Part shown: positions 23,072 to 33,659 of the stretch, piece after piece
Layout: the number at the start of each line of letters is the position of its first letter
Position numbering within the stretch: the first letter of the stretch is position 1
Assembly: GCA_036172225.1 (NCBI GenBank)
Contig: CM069930.1
Coordinates: 23,758,530 to 23,822,529, forward strand
Direction of reading: 5' to 3'
Length of the DNA stretch: 64,000 nt
Origin: Cryptocoryne crispatula var. balansae
Lineage: Eukaryota; Streptophyta; Magnoliopsida; Alismatales; Araceae
The notes under the pieces: model-generated
The model's input: only the letters and a program-made list of their open reading frames with translations
What the model was told of the DNA's origin: nothing
Databases searched by the model: none
Made by a program: the position numbers and the translations under genes

Positions 23072-24471
23072 TGATGCGGGACAAACCGGCTAGTCCGGGC
23101 TAAACCGAACGAAAATGACTTAAACCGGCGCTAATCGCCCTAAACAGAACTAAACGGACCCAAAATGGCCTAAACCGATCCAAACCGGTCCAAACAGGTC
23201 CGAACCGGGCCCAAGATGGACTGAACCGGGTTAAACAGGCTCAAAACACCCTGAACCGGGCTGAACCGGCCGGTTCAGGGGCTGAACCGGGGTGAACCGG
23301 GTCAGAAACCGGTCGAACCGGCCGACCGGCCGGTCTGGGCCGCGGACCGGCGACCGGGCGAACCGGCGGCCGGTCGCAAGCGTCGCCCGCGCTCGCGGGC
23401 GCGAGCATAACCCGGGGAGGGGTGTCGTGGCCGCGCGATGGATCGCCGCGTACCCCGTCCGGGGTGGCCTCCTCGTCGACGCAGCAGGGGGGGCGTGGCG
23501 TTGATCCGGCCGTCGCCTGCCGTCGCCGTGGCGGCATCGTTGGCGCCCACGCGGGCACAGACCGCGACAAAACGCGAGCGCGGTGCCCGCGTTGTCTTCG
23601 TCCGGTCGTCGCCGTCCGGCGGAGGGAACGCAGGGCGGAGCAGCAGGGGGGCAGGGGAGCTGCGCCCGACCGAGTCGTCGCCCCATCCAGACGAAGCCGA
23701 GGCCGCGGAGAAGGGGGGAAAAAGGATAGCGAAGCGCGGCGTTGTCCGGCCATCTCTCTCGCGGACGACGGAGATGGAGATGGCGGCTACGGCGTGCGGC
23801 CTCGCGGGACTGGAGATGTCGCCGGGAGGAAGCCGCAGGGGAAGAGGCCGCAAGGGAGGAGGCCGCAGGGGAGGAGGATTCCGGGGATCGCCGGATCCTC
23901 CTCCCGCTTCTTCTTCTTCTTCTTCTTCTTCTTCTTCTTCTTCTTCTTCTTCTTCGGCGTCTTCTTCTACTTTCGTATGCAACCGTCGAGGTCAGCTCGG
24001 TGGAAGACGGAGGGCGCTCGATGTTGTCAAAGGGGAAGAAGAACCGAGAAGGGGAGGGTCCTTCCGGGGATCGCCGGAAGCTCCTCCACGGAGGACGATG
24101 GGAACGGCAGAAGCTGGGGCTCGGTGCTGTCGAAGGAGAAGAAGAACCGAGAAGGGGGAAGAGGGATGAATGGCACGGAGGCCAGAGGATGAGGGGGAGG
24201 AAGAAGAACGGCCTCGCCGGAAGGTGGAAGGGAAATGGGATATCGCCATGGGGGGTGGAGAGAAGGAATGACCGGGGCAAAGCCCCTACACGGGAGAACC
24301 AGGCCAAGGCCTCTTCCAAAAATTCTTCAATCGCTTAATGAACTCTGTACATCGACCCTCCTTAAAAAGAAGGAGTGGGAAAATTAAAGAAAAGACCCCT
24401 AAGTACCCTATTTACAGACTTGTCCTCGTATGGACACAAAAATAAAAGAAAAACCCAAAATATTCAAAATA
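23072..24471 (-). repeat. LTR 1 of the array (downstream-most on minus strand)
   Basis: The first 300 bp (the 3' end of the LTR) are dense in aaccgg-type blocks. A (TCT)n run lies at about 23908-23955. The long Glu-rich and Arg-rich open frames here are artefacts of composition. A TATA-like ttaaaaag (24363-24370, plus-strand spelling) replaces the cleaner motif of LTR 3. Confidence 0.8.
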
Positions 24472-24588
24472 TGTCCCCATCATTCTCTCCGACCGGGAGA
24501 AAACTCGACCTCGAGTTTTTAAACCGGTTCAGACGTACCCAAGACTCGACTCGTGGGGACGAGTCGATTCCGGGCTCTGATACCAAAC
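24472..24588 (-). other. Internal domain 1 with primer-binding site
   Basis: Gctctgatacca (24574-24585) is the reverse complement of TGGTATCAGAGC. It lies 3 bp from the LTR end, as required for priming by initiator tRNA-Met. A purine-rich tract marks the other side. Confidence 0.8.
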
Positions 24589-25927
24589 TGATGCGGGACA
24601 AACCGGCTAATTCGGCTAAACCGAACGAAAACGTCTTAAACCGGCGCTAATCGCCCTAAACAGACCTAAACGGACACAAAAATGGCATAAACCGGCCCGA
24701 ACCGGTTGCAAACAAGCCCGAACCTGGCTCGAGATGGGCTGGACCGGCTCAGGACACCCTGAACCGGCCTGAACCGAACTGAACCGGCCGGTTCAGGCCT
24801 TGAACCCGGTTGGACCGGGTCTGGCGACCGGTCTGGCCGCGGACCGGCCGGCCGCGGGCCGCGCGGCCGCGCGCGAGCCGAACTGAAGGGGGGTGTCGTG
24901 GCGTCCGCGCGCCGATGCGGGACGGGTAGCGTGGCCGCGATCCGCCCGCCGAAGCCCGTCGCCGTGGCGGCATCGCGGGGCGCCCACGCGAGGCTCGGGC
25001 CGCGACAAGGAGCCGAGGGCGGATGGCGGAGCCGAGGGCGTCGTCCGCGTGGAGTCAACGACGGCGGGCAGCGACGGAGCGAGCCGAGCGGAGGGGTGGC
25101 CGCGTCGCCGTCGTCGTGCGGCGGTCGCGGCACGCGAGCGACGGAGCGAGAGGAAGGGCGGGCGAAGGCTGCAGCCACTCGCGTCGTTCTCGCCGGCGGG
25201 CGCAGACAATGTACGGACGGCGGAGGCAGGGAGAGCGAAGGGAGGCCCGCGTCGTCGTTGTCGTCCCGTCCGGACGGGTAGCGCGGTGGGGGCAGGGAAA
25301 AGCAGGGGAGGCGAGGACCTCAGCGCCTCCGGCGATGTCCGGCCGAGGCGGCGCCGGAATGATCACAGGAAGGATCCGCGGAGGAAGGGGAATCCGGGGA
25401 TCGCTGGATTCCTCATCCCTCTCCACCGTCTTATTCTTCTCCTGCTTCTTCTCCGTCGTCGACTTCGCCGGCCTCCGGATGGGAGTGAGTGAGGGCATCA
25501 ATGCGGAGGTGTCTGTCGTGGCTGTCGAACCGAGAAGAGGAAGGGAGGAGGAATGGCACGGAGGCCAGAGGATGAGGAGGGGGAGAAGATCGGCTACCTG
25601 CCGTGCTTGGAAGGTGGAAGGAGAAAGGCCCTCCTGGCCGATCGGGGAGGAAAGGAGACGCCGGCCTCACTGCCGGAGGTGAAGGGGAAGAACGGCGCTC
25701 CATCGCCGGGGTGGGAGGAAGGATGGGGGCCGCAGCCCCCCTGTGCGGGAGAACAACCCGAAGGCTCCAAAAAATCACTGTATATTGCCTGTTCGAACTC
25801 TGTACATCGGTCCTCTTTTAAAGAGGGAGATGTGAAAATTAAACAAAAGGACTCCCTAAGACATCTATTTACATACTTGTCCTCATAAGGACACAAATAA
25901 AAGAAGAACACAAAATTTACCAAAATA
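24589..25927 (-). repeat. LTR 2 of the array (diverged middle copy)
   Basis: It has the same ends and overall order as LTRs 1 and 3, but many substitutions and gaps, and it lacks the long (TCT)n run. It has ttttaaag in place of the TATA motif. Confidence 0.75.
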
Positions 25928-26045
25928 TGTCCCCATCATTCTCTCCGACCGGAAGAAAACTCGACCTCGAGTTTTAAGAACCGGTTCGGACGTACCCAAG
26001 ACTCGACTCGCGGGAACGAGTCGATTCCGGGCTCTGATACCAAAC
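25928..26045 (-). other. Internal domain 2 with primer-binding site
   Basis: It is nearly identical to internal domain 1, with the same primer-binding site at about 26031-26042 and the same purine-rich tract. Confidence 0.8.
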
Positions 26046-27462
26046 TGATGCGGGACAAACCGGCTAGTCCGGTATAAACCAAACGAAAAGGACGTAAACC
26101 GGCGCTAATCGCCCTAAACAGACCTAAACGGACCCAAAATGGCCTAAAACGATCCAAACCGGTCCGAACCGGTCCCAAGATGGATTGAACCGGGTTAAAC
26201 CGGCTCAAAACACCCTGAACCGGCCTGAACCGGCCGGTTCAGGTGCTGAATCGGGGTGAACCGGCCCGAACCGGGTCAGAAACCGGTCGAACCGGCCGAC
26301 CGGCCGGTCTGGGCCGCGGACCGGCGACCGGGCGAACCGGCGGCCGGTCGCAAGTGTCGCCCGCGCTCGCGGGCGCGAGCGTAACCCGGGGAGGGGTGTC
26401 ATGGCCACGCGATGGATCGCCGCATACCCCGTCCGGGGTGGCCTCCTCGTCGACGCAGCAGGGGGGGCGTGGCGTTGATCCGGCCATCGCCTGCCGTCGC
26501 CGTGGCGGCATCGTTGGCGCCCACGCGGGCGCAGACCGCGACAAAACACGAGCGCGGTTCCCGCGTTGTCTTCGTCCGGTCGTCGCAGCGCCGTCGTCGC
26601 CGTCCGGCGGAGGGAATGCAGGGCGGAGCAGCAGGGGGCAGGGGAGCTGCGCCCGACCGAGTCGTCGCCCCATCCGGACGAAGCCGAGGCCGCGGAGAAG
26701 GGGGGAAAAAGGATAGCGAAGCGCGGTGTTGTCCGGCCGTCTCTCTCGCGGACGACGGAGATGGAGATGGCGGCTACGGCGTGCGGCCTCGCGGGACCGG
26801 AGATGTCGCCGGGAGGAAGCCGCAGGGGAAGAGGCCGCAAGGGAGGAGGCCGCAGGGGAGGAGGATTCCGGGGATCGCCGGATCCTCCTCCCGCTTCTTC
26901 TTCTTCTTCTTCTTCTTCTTCTTCTTCTTCTTCTTCTTCTTCTTCGGCGTCTTCTTCTACTTTCGTATGCAACCGTCGAGGTCAGCTCGGTGGAAGACGG
27001 AGGGCGCTCGATGTTGTCAAAGGGGAAGAAGAACCGAGAAGGGGAGGGTCCTTCCGGGGATCGCCGGAAGCTCCTCCACGGAGGACGATGGGAACGGCAG
27101 AAGGTGGGGCTCGGTGCTGTCGAAGGAGAAGAAGAACCGAGAAGGGGGAAGAGGGATGAATGACACGGAGGCCAGAGGATGAGGGGGAGAAAGAAGAACG
27201 GCCTCGCCGGAAGGTGGAAGGGAAATGGGATATCGCCATGGGGGGGTGGAGAGAAGGAATGACCGGGGCAAAGCCCCTACACGGGAGAACCAGGCCAAGG
27301 CCTCTTCCAAAAATTCTTCAATCGCTTAATGAACTCTGTACATCGACCCTCCTTATAAAGAAGGAGTGGGAAAATTAAAGAAAAGACCCCTAAGTACCCT
27401 ATTTACAGACTTGTCCTCGTATGGACACAAAAATAAAAGAAAAACCCAAAATATTCAAAATA
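26046..27462 (-). repeat. LTR 3 of the array (upstream-most on minus strand)
   Basis: It is nearly identical to LTR 1 over its full length, including the GC-rich block and the (TCT)n run. On the minus strand a ttataagg motif near 27352-27360 could be its TATA box, placing the RNA start so that it would read through internal domain 2, LTR 2, internal domain 1 and LTR 1. Confidence 0.8.
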
Positions 27463-27699
27463 CGAGGTGTCGTAGTTATCTCAAATGAATTTACTGCTTG
27501 TCAGCAGTTTTATGGTTGAATAATTCAAAATAATGAGATTATATCTTCTTTGTTAATCATCATATGTGCTCTTATTTTATTTGATTATGTACTAGTTTTT
27601 GAATTAGAAGCATCATAGCTATTGTATTGGAAACAAAATAGAAGAAGGTATGGTTGAACAGTCCTGAATCCTGATAAACAGTCTTATATGACCATGTAG
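27463..27699. other. Non-coding flank
   Basis: This is AT-rich unique sequence with nothing recognisable. It does not continue the sequence seen left of the LTR array. Confidence 0.5.
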
Positions 27700-28375
27700 A
27701 AAGTTTAGGGTATCATGTTCTAATTCTAACGTAGAGAATCATCTAGGAATGTTAAAGACAAAATAAGCTGCTATCAAATGACTAAAGGAGTTGAGTGGAG
27801 TTGGTTCGGATACTAAGATAAAAAAGATAACAATGGATGATGATGCTTTTAATGAACACATAATTGTAAGTACATCTAGCCATTACCCTTTATTTTTGTT
27901 GTATTATTTGTTTATGTTTTCAATTGTTCACTATATTATCTGAGACACTCACCGCAGGTGCTTAAGTGCTGAGACGAGGTGGGGTGAGATAAAAATGCCT
28001 TGCCTCAGCTTTTCTTGCCTCACTCTCCTTGCCCAGATTTAAATGGCGTTGGACCGTTGGTACACCTGTAGAGACGGCATTTCACAGGCAATGGCAGGTC
28101 ATGTAGTGGATTTAGATGGCGTTGGTACATTTGTAGAGGACACTACAGACACCACGCCACCATCTAAGAATTTGGATAGTATTTCTACTACTCAACAACT
28201 TAAGGAAGGAAGAAAAAGAAAAAGGGAAATGGATTCAAAATTTAATCCTTTAGCCAACAAAATTGGTGAGTTAGCTTCTACTATTTCAAAAAGCCGCAAT
28301 CATGACATTGTGACATTTCTACATAATTATATGCAGAAGCGATGGCATGTAAAGTTTATGATGAAACAGAGTTAA
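27700..28375 (+). pseudogene. Possible Myb/SANT-like protein remnant (Harbinger-type or host)
   Basis: Near 27790-27866 a frame reads SGVGSDTKIKKITMDDDAFN, resembling the end of the Myb/SANT-like domain of plant proteins (SGFGWD...VTADDEVW type). It is followed by a gtaagtac donor. At 28043-28375 an open frame gives an acidic stretch, a basic KEGRKRKREMDSK segment and a Leu/Ile helix (ANKIGELASTISKS), the usual C-terminal layout of these proteins. They occur as DNA-binding partners of PIF/Harbinger transposases and as domesticated genes. The SANT helices themselves are not visible, so this is either a fragment or a wrong call. Confidence 0.35.
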
Positions 28376-29660
28376 TACATTTAAATATCTTCTGAAGAAT
28401 GAGATTCATGCAAGATCATTTATAGCTAGAAATGCCGCACTTCATCAAAAATGGTTGAGCAATTTTTTGGTTATGGTCCCTCGCAATTAGACATCACACT
28501 CTCTTGTTAGATTTTATGTTTACATAAAAATAAATTTGTGCTATTTCCTTTTTTATCATGATTTTTGTCTATTGATCAACTTTTCTTTGTTTTTCTACAG
28601 ATATTGTGCAGATTGTGCTATTTCTATTTTATTTTTAATAACTATTTGGGAAGTTAAATCCTTCATGGTGATGGCTTGTTGAAAATCCAAGGTCTATGAG
28701 CATGAACTTCTTAGATTGCCTGAAAAGAAATAAACTTTTATATTATGTCCATTTCTAACTTTGACTGAGTGCTAATATGGTCATATCAAAAATCAGAACT
28801 AGGTAAATAAAAACTACAATTTTCATGAACTTAGGGAATTAATGAAAGGAACAATTAGATAAGAAGCATATTTTATTTTTACTTCTCGTGCTTTTTCTTG
28901 TGAGTTCCATGTATCCTTGGTTTCTAACTAACAAATTTTTATGTTCAGGAAGCAAATGGAAGACAAAGTAAATGGAATAGTTGTGCTATCAAGCATCACT
29001 TGTCATTTTAGGTTGAACGTATATGTTTAGACAATTTTGGATATGTTAATACTTTTTAGTGGGATGCTTTTCAACGTTGTTTAGGGTCATTTTTAAGTTG
29101 AATTGTTGACAGTATACAATCAATTAGAATGCGTTCTCAAATTATCTTTTACTTGTTTGGTCTTTTATTACAATGCGGTGAATGTGGAGTTTTCATTTAA
29201 AAGTTGATTTCTTATTCAGATATTAAGATAAAAATTTTGTATAATTTTTAATAGATCACTCAGTTTAGTACACATATTTCAGATGATGATTATGAAGTAT
29301 TTTTTTACTTTAATTTTTGATACATTTCAAATTTTAAAATAATAACTTCATAAAAGTTTTGATTTTAAGATAATGTTATATTATATAATATTTAGAATAA
29401 TGAAAACTATAGTTAGTAGCTATAAAAAAGTAAATTTAGTTAAATTTTTATTACTTCACAACTCTTTTTGAATTAAATGTTAAAACATGAAATTGTTCAA
29501 ATGAATTTACAGACAACCAAATAATGAATTATGTTTTCAAGAAAAAATGAATTACATGTGACCAAATAGTAGATGATGTTTTCAATTTTCTTAAAAAAGT
29601 TACTCCAAGGAAAATGCTTTCCTTGATTTCAGTTTTACTTAGATCCAAACAGCCCCTTAT
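28376..29660. other. AT-rich non-coding region, ending in a MITE-like terminus
   Basis: No gene is visible. At 29640-29655 gatccaaacagccccttatt resembles the right terminus of a Tourist-type MITE (reading inward GGGGCTGTTTGGATC, followed by TTA). I could not find a matching left terminus. Confidence 0.35.
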
Positions 29661-30156
29661 TATCGGAAGTCTGTTAAAGGTTTGAAATCCAATATTCTAG
29701 GGTTTCACCCATTAGAGACTTAAATCTACCATCCGAGATCACAAGCTGTTGATAGCCATGCACCACTTATGTCCCCATTCCTGAAGATACTTCACCTTCA
29801 TAAGAAGATTTCCAGCATACCAAGCCAAAGTAAGATTCACTTTGCATCGAATTAAGGACCATATGCTCCACTGCACATGTGAGCCCCCGTCGAGTTATTC
29901 AAGTTATATCCTTGCAAATGAACGCCCCAAGCGAGATATTTATTTAGAAACCCAAAAACAGTAAACATACACCATCATCACAACCACGTAAAATAAAAGA
30001 AAATTCAAGTAGACAGTTCCTCGGGCCAGATCGTTCGAAATTCCTTCGCAGTGGGAGGGGCCGGCGAGAAGGCAAACTATACCGCATCCGACAGATGAAC
30101 CCAGTGACAACAAACTGAAAAATTCCAAGATGATCGGGATTTTGCGACGAACTAAC
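29661..30156 (-). other. Start of SINAT intron 1 or post-break sequence
   Basis: It follows the splice donor. Its composition is intermediate and the chance open frame that continues from exon 1 (29944-30156) has no recognisable domain. No acceptor plus matching RING sequence was found. Confidence 0.5.
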
Positions 30157-30396
30157 CTGGTGAATCGGAGGGTACATGGAGTTGGTGCAGACGGGGCACT
30201 CTAGCAGCTCGTGGACGCCGGTGGAAGCCGCCGGGGAGGCACTGGGCGGAGCCGCACCGTCCCCGAAGTTGCCATGACCGGCGGTGTTGGCGGCGGGGAC
30301 AAAAGCCGACTTGGTGAAGGCGTGGTGCAGATGAGCCGCGTCGTCCTCGTCCATGCCCACGGATGAAGAGACGAACTCGAAGTTATCCGATTCCAT
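30157..30396 (-). CDS. SINAT-type RING E3 ubiquitin ligase, exon 1 only
   Basis: Minus-strand exon of exactly 80 codons, from the ATG at 30396 to a splice donor CAG|GTTAGT at 30157/30156. The N-terminus MESDNFEFVSSSVGMDEDD and the end VHELLECPVCTNSMYPPIHQ match the start of plant SINA/SINAT proteins, including the first two cysteines of the C3HC4 RING. In the family the next exon begins CHNGHTLC, so the exon ends at the expected residue and phase. SINAT proteins are E3 ligases that ubiquitinate regulatory proteins. No second exon (rest of the RING, SIAH-type finger, TRAF-like domain) is visible on the minus strand anywhere down to position 1. The gene either has an enormous repeat-filled intron or is a fragment. 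Confidence 0.8.
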
Positions 30397-31140
30397 TCAC
30401 GGAACACGAAGGCCCAGGTGGAGGGTTAAAGAAATGGGATCTTTCCTTCACATTCAACTTGTCTCTTTACCTCCGTTCCCTTCCGATCTTCCGAAGAAAA
30501 CGGTCCAAGCACGAAGCAGGCGACGGGAAAAATGCGATCTTGGAAGGGGGGATGCCGGGGAAAGGGGGTGAGGCGATGCCAGGAAAACGTTAGTCGAGTC
30601 CCCCCTTGTTGTTCTTTGGACAAATTTTGACGGAGACCAGAGTACTTTTGACGGCCGTTTCGCAGAGTAGAAAGAGACAGAGAGAGAGAGAGAGAGGAAT
30701 AAAAAAAGGGGTAATTAAATTCGAGTCCGTTTGACGCGATTGAAATCTCGTTGTGGAAGCGCCATTGACGAACGGGTACCACCGGAGAGGAGCGGGCGGT
30801 GGCGGGGGTTGATGGTTACACCGAGACACGTCCGGGTGCGTCTCTTTGGTTTTGGGCGACGCTCGCCGTTGTTGAAGGTTGAGGATGACCACAACAGCGC
30901 TGTCAACCGTCGACCTCTTTCCTCGTGGGAAATATCGTCGACGACCAACGCGCGTTGGCGGAGGCGCAGGGAAACGGGCTGTCTCAGTGGAAGCGGAGAA
31001 CGACAGAAGACCGGGCTCAGAAACACCCCCCCCCCCCCCGCTCGGTCTGCGTCGCTCCCCCGCTGGATTGTTCCTCGATGAATTGCCGCCCGTTGACAAC
31101 AAGTTTTAGACTTTTTCGAAACTGCTCGGTTTAAATTTTT
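30397..31140 (-). promoter_or_regulatory. 5' leader and promoter region of the SINAT exon
   Basis: On the minus strand a CT microsatellite ((GA)n on plus, 30676-30697) lies about 280 bp upstream of the ATG, a common feature of plant 5' leaders. Farther upstream the sequence is GC-rich, with a run of 14 C on the plus strand at 31026-31039. No TATA box is obvious. Overlapping open frames on both strands reflect base composition. Confidence 0.45.
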
Positions 31141-31225
31141 TGCACCGTTGAACAAATATTTTGTAATTTAGCACCCTCTACCGGTTTCACTTTTTGAAAG
31201 CGTCCATTTTCAAAAAAAAATTTTA

Positions 31226-31548
31226 GGGTGTTTGGTTGCATGATAATTTTTTGTACACTTTCATGATAAAAAATTGTATTAAAATAAAAAGCGAACCCAC
31301 TCATGACATAAAATTATCATGTTTGGAGGGATGTGATTGCAAAAAAGAGTAACTACCACACATGATCAAACAAAGTGGGGGACCACAAGAAAAAAGAAAG
31401 AGGTGAGACCCTCTTTTTTTGTTTAAGAAAAAAATCATTTTTAAAACATAAAATTGTCATGGTTACCAAACACCTCTTTTAACAAGTTTTCTTACAATTT
31501 TTAAAAATAAAAACAAAAACCTTCATTATTATGCAACCAAACACCCCA
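31226..31548 (+). mobile_element. Tourist-like (PIF/Harbinger) MITE
   Basis: The left terminus GGGTGTTTGGTTGCATGATA and the right terminus, read inward, GGGTGTTTGGTTGCATAATA match at all but one position. A TTA trinucleotide flanks each side (31223-31225 and 31549-31551). The interior is AT-rich and non-coding. The terminus type and the 3-bp duplication are those of PIF/Harbinger MITEs. Confidence 0.75.
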
Positions 31549-31551
31549 TTA

Positions 31552-32436
31552 ACACTAAAACCGTTTTCCCCTTTTTTTACCAACCGAATCTGCTAAGGGA
31601 ATATGATAAAAAAAACTTCATTAAAAATTTCATTGAAAAATAAAAATGAAATTAGGATCACAGTTTCACTAAAAAAGAAACGAACACCAGTTTGGTGGGA
31701 AAAATAAAAAAACAATGAGAATCGAGATTATGGTTTGTTAAAAAATAAAAAATGAAAACAATTTCATTGGGAAAAAATAATCATAGTTTTTGGAACGGTG
31801 TTAACTATTTTGATAAAAAAAATTAAACAGTTCTTTTTTAAAAATGAGTCGTACTATTTTGATAAAAAATTAAATATTTCTATTTAAAAATGATTTAAAA
31901 ATCATAAAACGGAATTAGGATTTCAATACATACTTTTTCTAACGAAATTTTTGACTTTCTTCAAAAAAATTGAAATAACAAATCCCAATATTTATTTGCA
32001 TTATTTTCTCATCGAAATCGTGATCATTTCTTCTTTTCAGCGATATTGTGATCCCAACTTGTTTCTAATTTTTTAATAGAAATTTTTAACACTTTTTTGT
32101 TTGTTATCTGATTTTTCTTATTCCATTTCTTTGAAAAATTAAAAAATAAGATAAACCGTCGTAACGGTTTCAATCTTAAAATCTTAAAAAACAGAAAATC
32201 GTGATGGTTTGAATGCCAAGAAAAGAAAATAAAAGAAAATGGTGACTCAATTTCAAAAAGTGAAACGGCGATCTCGATTTCTACAATGATGGTAGATTGA
32301 GAAATATTTCCTGAACGGTGTATTTTGTTTATAAAAAAATCCAGCAACATTTACTGGAATGTGCACGGATCCATTTAATATTGTTTTGAACCATTTATTT
32401 TGAAATAGAATTGAAATTAACTTTAAACGGAAATCA
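31552..32436. other. AT-rich non-coding region
   Basis: Long A and T runs are present, and the short open frames show no similarity I recognise. Confidence 0.6.
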
Positions 32437-32451
32437 AATAGAGTCATTCAA

Positions 32452-32651
32452 ATTTTTTTTTGTCACATGGCCCATTGGCCCAGCAGCCCGCCGCTCATGC
32501 GGAGGACGAGGGTTCGAGCCCCCTGTGGCTCGAACCGCACCTGATAACCCTCCCCCCGAGGGAGAGCCGGACGCCACCCGGCGTCCTCGATCCCGCACCC
32601 TCCCGCAAACCCGGCGGGAGGGTGGTGCCAACCGAGCTAAGCTCGGCCGGC
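32452..32651 (-). mobile_element. GC-rich SINE-like element with 15-bp target-site duplication
   Basis: On the minus strand the element begins after aatggctccatt and ends in a run of nine A (plus-strand T9 at 32453-32461). Direct flanks aatagagtcattcaa (32437-32451) and aatggagccattcaa (32652-32666) match at 13 of 15 positions, as for LINE-mobilised insertions. An A-box-like TAGCTCGGTTGG (32639-32628) and a B-box-like GGATCGAGGAC (about 32593-32583) are about 35 bp apart, the spacing of tRNA-derived RNA polymerase III promoters. The body is very GC-rich with hairpins such as ccctcccgc/gcgggaggg. An opposite-strand pair (tggcccagcag at 32476, ggttcgagccc at 32511) is also present, so the promoter strand is not settled by boxes alone. 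Confidence 0.7.
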
Positions 32652-32666
32652 AATGGAGCCATTCAA

Positions 32667-33030
32667 GTCAGTTTGGTTGATTTGATTAGGTACGAAACTA
32701 AAAATGAATTAATACAATTAATTAGTTATATGATTAAAATATTGTTATATTTGTATAAGTTAAAACTATAATTAATGAAAATAATATTATTATTTTATAA
32801 AAATGTCATTTTGTTATGATATAATATTAATTTTATAATCTTGAACTTGATCTATTTAATTCAAGTTGATTCCGTTGGGAAGACGTCCAAAATAGGCTGA
32901 ACCGAACGTGTAGTTTAAATTGAACTAATCAGGATTCAATTCAATTTAATGAGCTGAACGGTTTATTGCACAACCCTGAGTTGTTTATCTACATCTAACT
33001 CGATAAACTGAGCTGTGTTGCAGTTTGGTT
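32667..33030. other. AT-rich spacer
   Basis: No gene or repeat was recognised. It forms the left flank of the L1 insertion. Confidence 0.6.
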
Positions 33031-33044
33031 GAGAAAAATCAAAT
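33031..33044. repeat. L1 target-site duplication, left copy
   Basis: The sequence gagaaaaatcaaat is identical to 42301-42314. Confidence 0.9.
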
Positions 33045-33197
33045 TTGTTTTTGAACAAACCAAAACAATATCCACACTTATATTAAACATGCATTTCTGT
33101 ACACAGGTGAGAGGCAATATTCTCTGGTAGAGGATGGAGATAAGCAGCCTCCATATTTACATGTAAAGCCTGCTAGGCTAATAGATGAGCTAAAGTA

Positions 33198-33629
33198 TTA
33201 CACGAACGAACGATTAACAAAAGAGATAGATAAGTTTGACACGGAACTTAACAGGGATACACACTGTAGGATTATATGTTGGGCTCTCCATAGTATTGGG
33301 CCAGATTGGTTGATGGCATCCACGACTCCTTTGGCGTCACTCTCCACTGTGATACGTTGAGCCTGCGAAGACGCCCAAGAACATGCATCCAGAATGGCTA
33401 GAGCTTCAAGGACTTCAGGCCGGTTGGAAGAAGACAACTTGGACTATCAAAACACGAGTTCCCCCTTTTCATCTCGTACTAGAAAAGCTATTGTGCCTGC
33501 ACTCAATGAGGTAGCACAATCAACATTAATTTTTAATTGATTAAGGGGTGGCGGGGACCAACCAGATACAAGAGCCTGAGTAAACTTTGGTCCATTCACT
33601 AGGCAGAAATCTGCAGTAGCCAAAGCCAT
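33198..33629 (-). pseudogene. L1 ORF2 C-terminal RNase H domain
   Basis: The segment has the three RNase H acidic positions: D in LKINVDCA, E in EVLEALAILDAC, and D in ITVESDAKGVVDAIN. This matches the RVT_3-type RNase H found at the end of many plant L1 ORF2 proteins. A stop separates the two halves near 33445. It follows the zinc-finger region in the same frame. Confidence 0.8.
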
Positions 33630-33659
33630 TGAAAATATAGTGTTAGGCAGGGCGAAATT

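Larger units (their letters stand above)
23072..27462 (-). mobile_element. Tandem three-LTR array with two very short internal domains
   Basis: Three LTR-like units (23072-24471, 24589-25927, 26046-27462) are separated by two internal segments of only about 117 bp. On the minus strand each internal segment begins with TGGTATCAGAGC, the classic primer-binding site complementary to plant initiator methionine tRNA. Each ends with a purine-rich aatgatggggaca just before the next LTR. Each unit ends (minus strand) gtcccgcatca. No coding sequence is present. The outer two LTRs are far more alike than either is to the middle one. The outer flanks show no target-site duplication. Boundaries may shift by about 5 bp depending on whether the LTR begins TATTTTG or TG. 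Confidence 0.8.

Noticed and set aside
23231..24338. Long GC-rich open frames on both strands (up to 362 codons) in LTR 1, repeated in LTR 3
   Set aside because: They run on all frames, consist of Arg/Ser/Pro/Glu runs driven by GC content and the (TCT)n block, and lie inside a non-coding LTR with a primer-binding site beside it.
24666..25778. Arg/Pro-rich open frames in LTR 2
   Set aside because: Same composition artefact. Frames are not conserved relative to LTR 1 and LTR 3.
29944..30156. C-terminal extension of the SINAT exon to 150 codons
   Set aside because: A consensus splice donor sits exactly at the family's exon 1 boundary, and the residues after it have no RING similarity.
32460..32640. 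A tRNA gene
   Set aside because: A- and B-box-like motifs exist, but no cloverleaf with matching acceptor stem could be drawn, and the duplication plus poly(A) point to a SINE.
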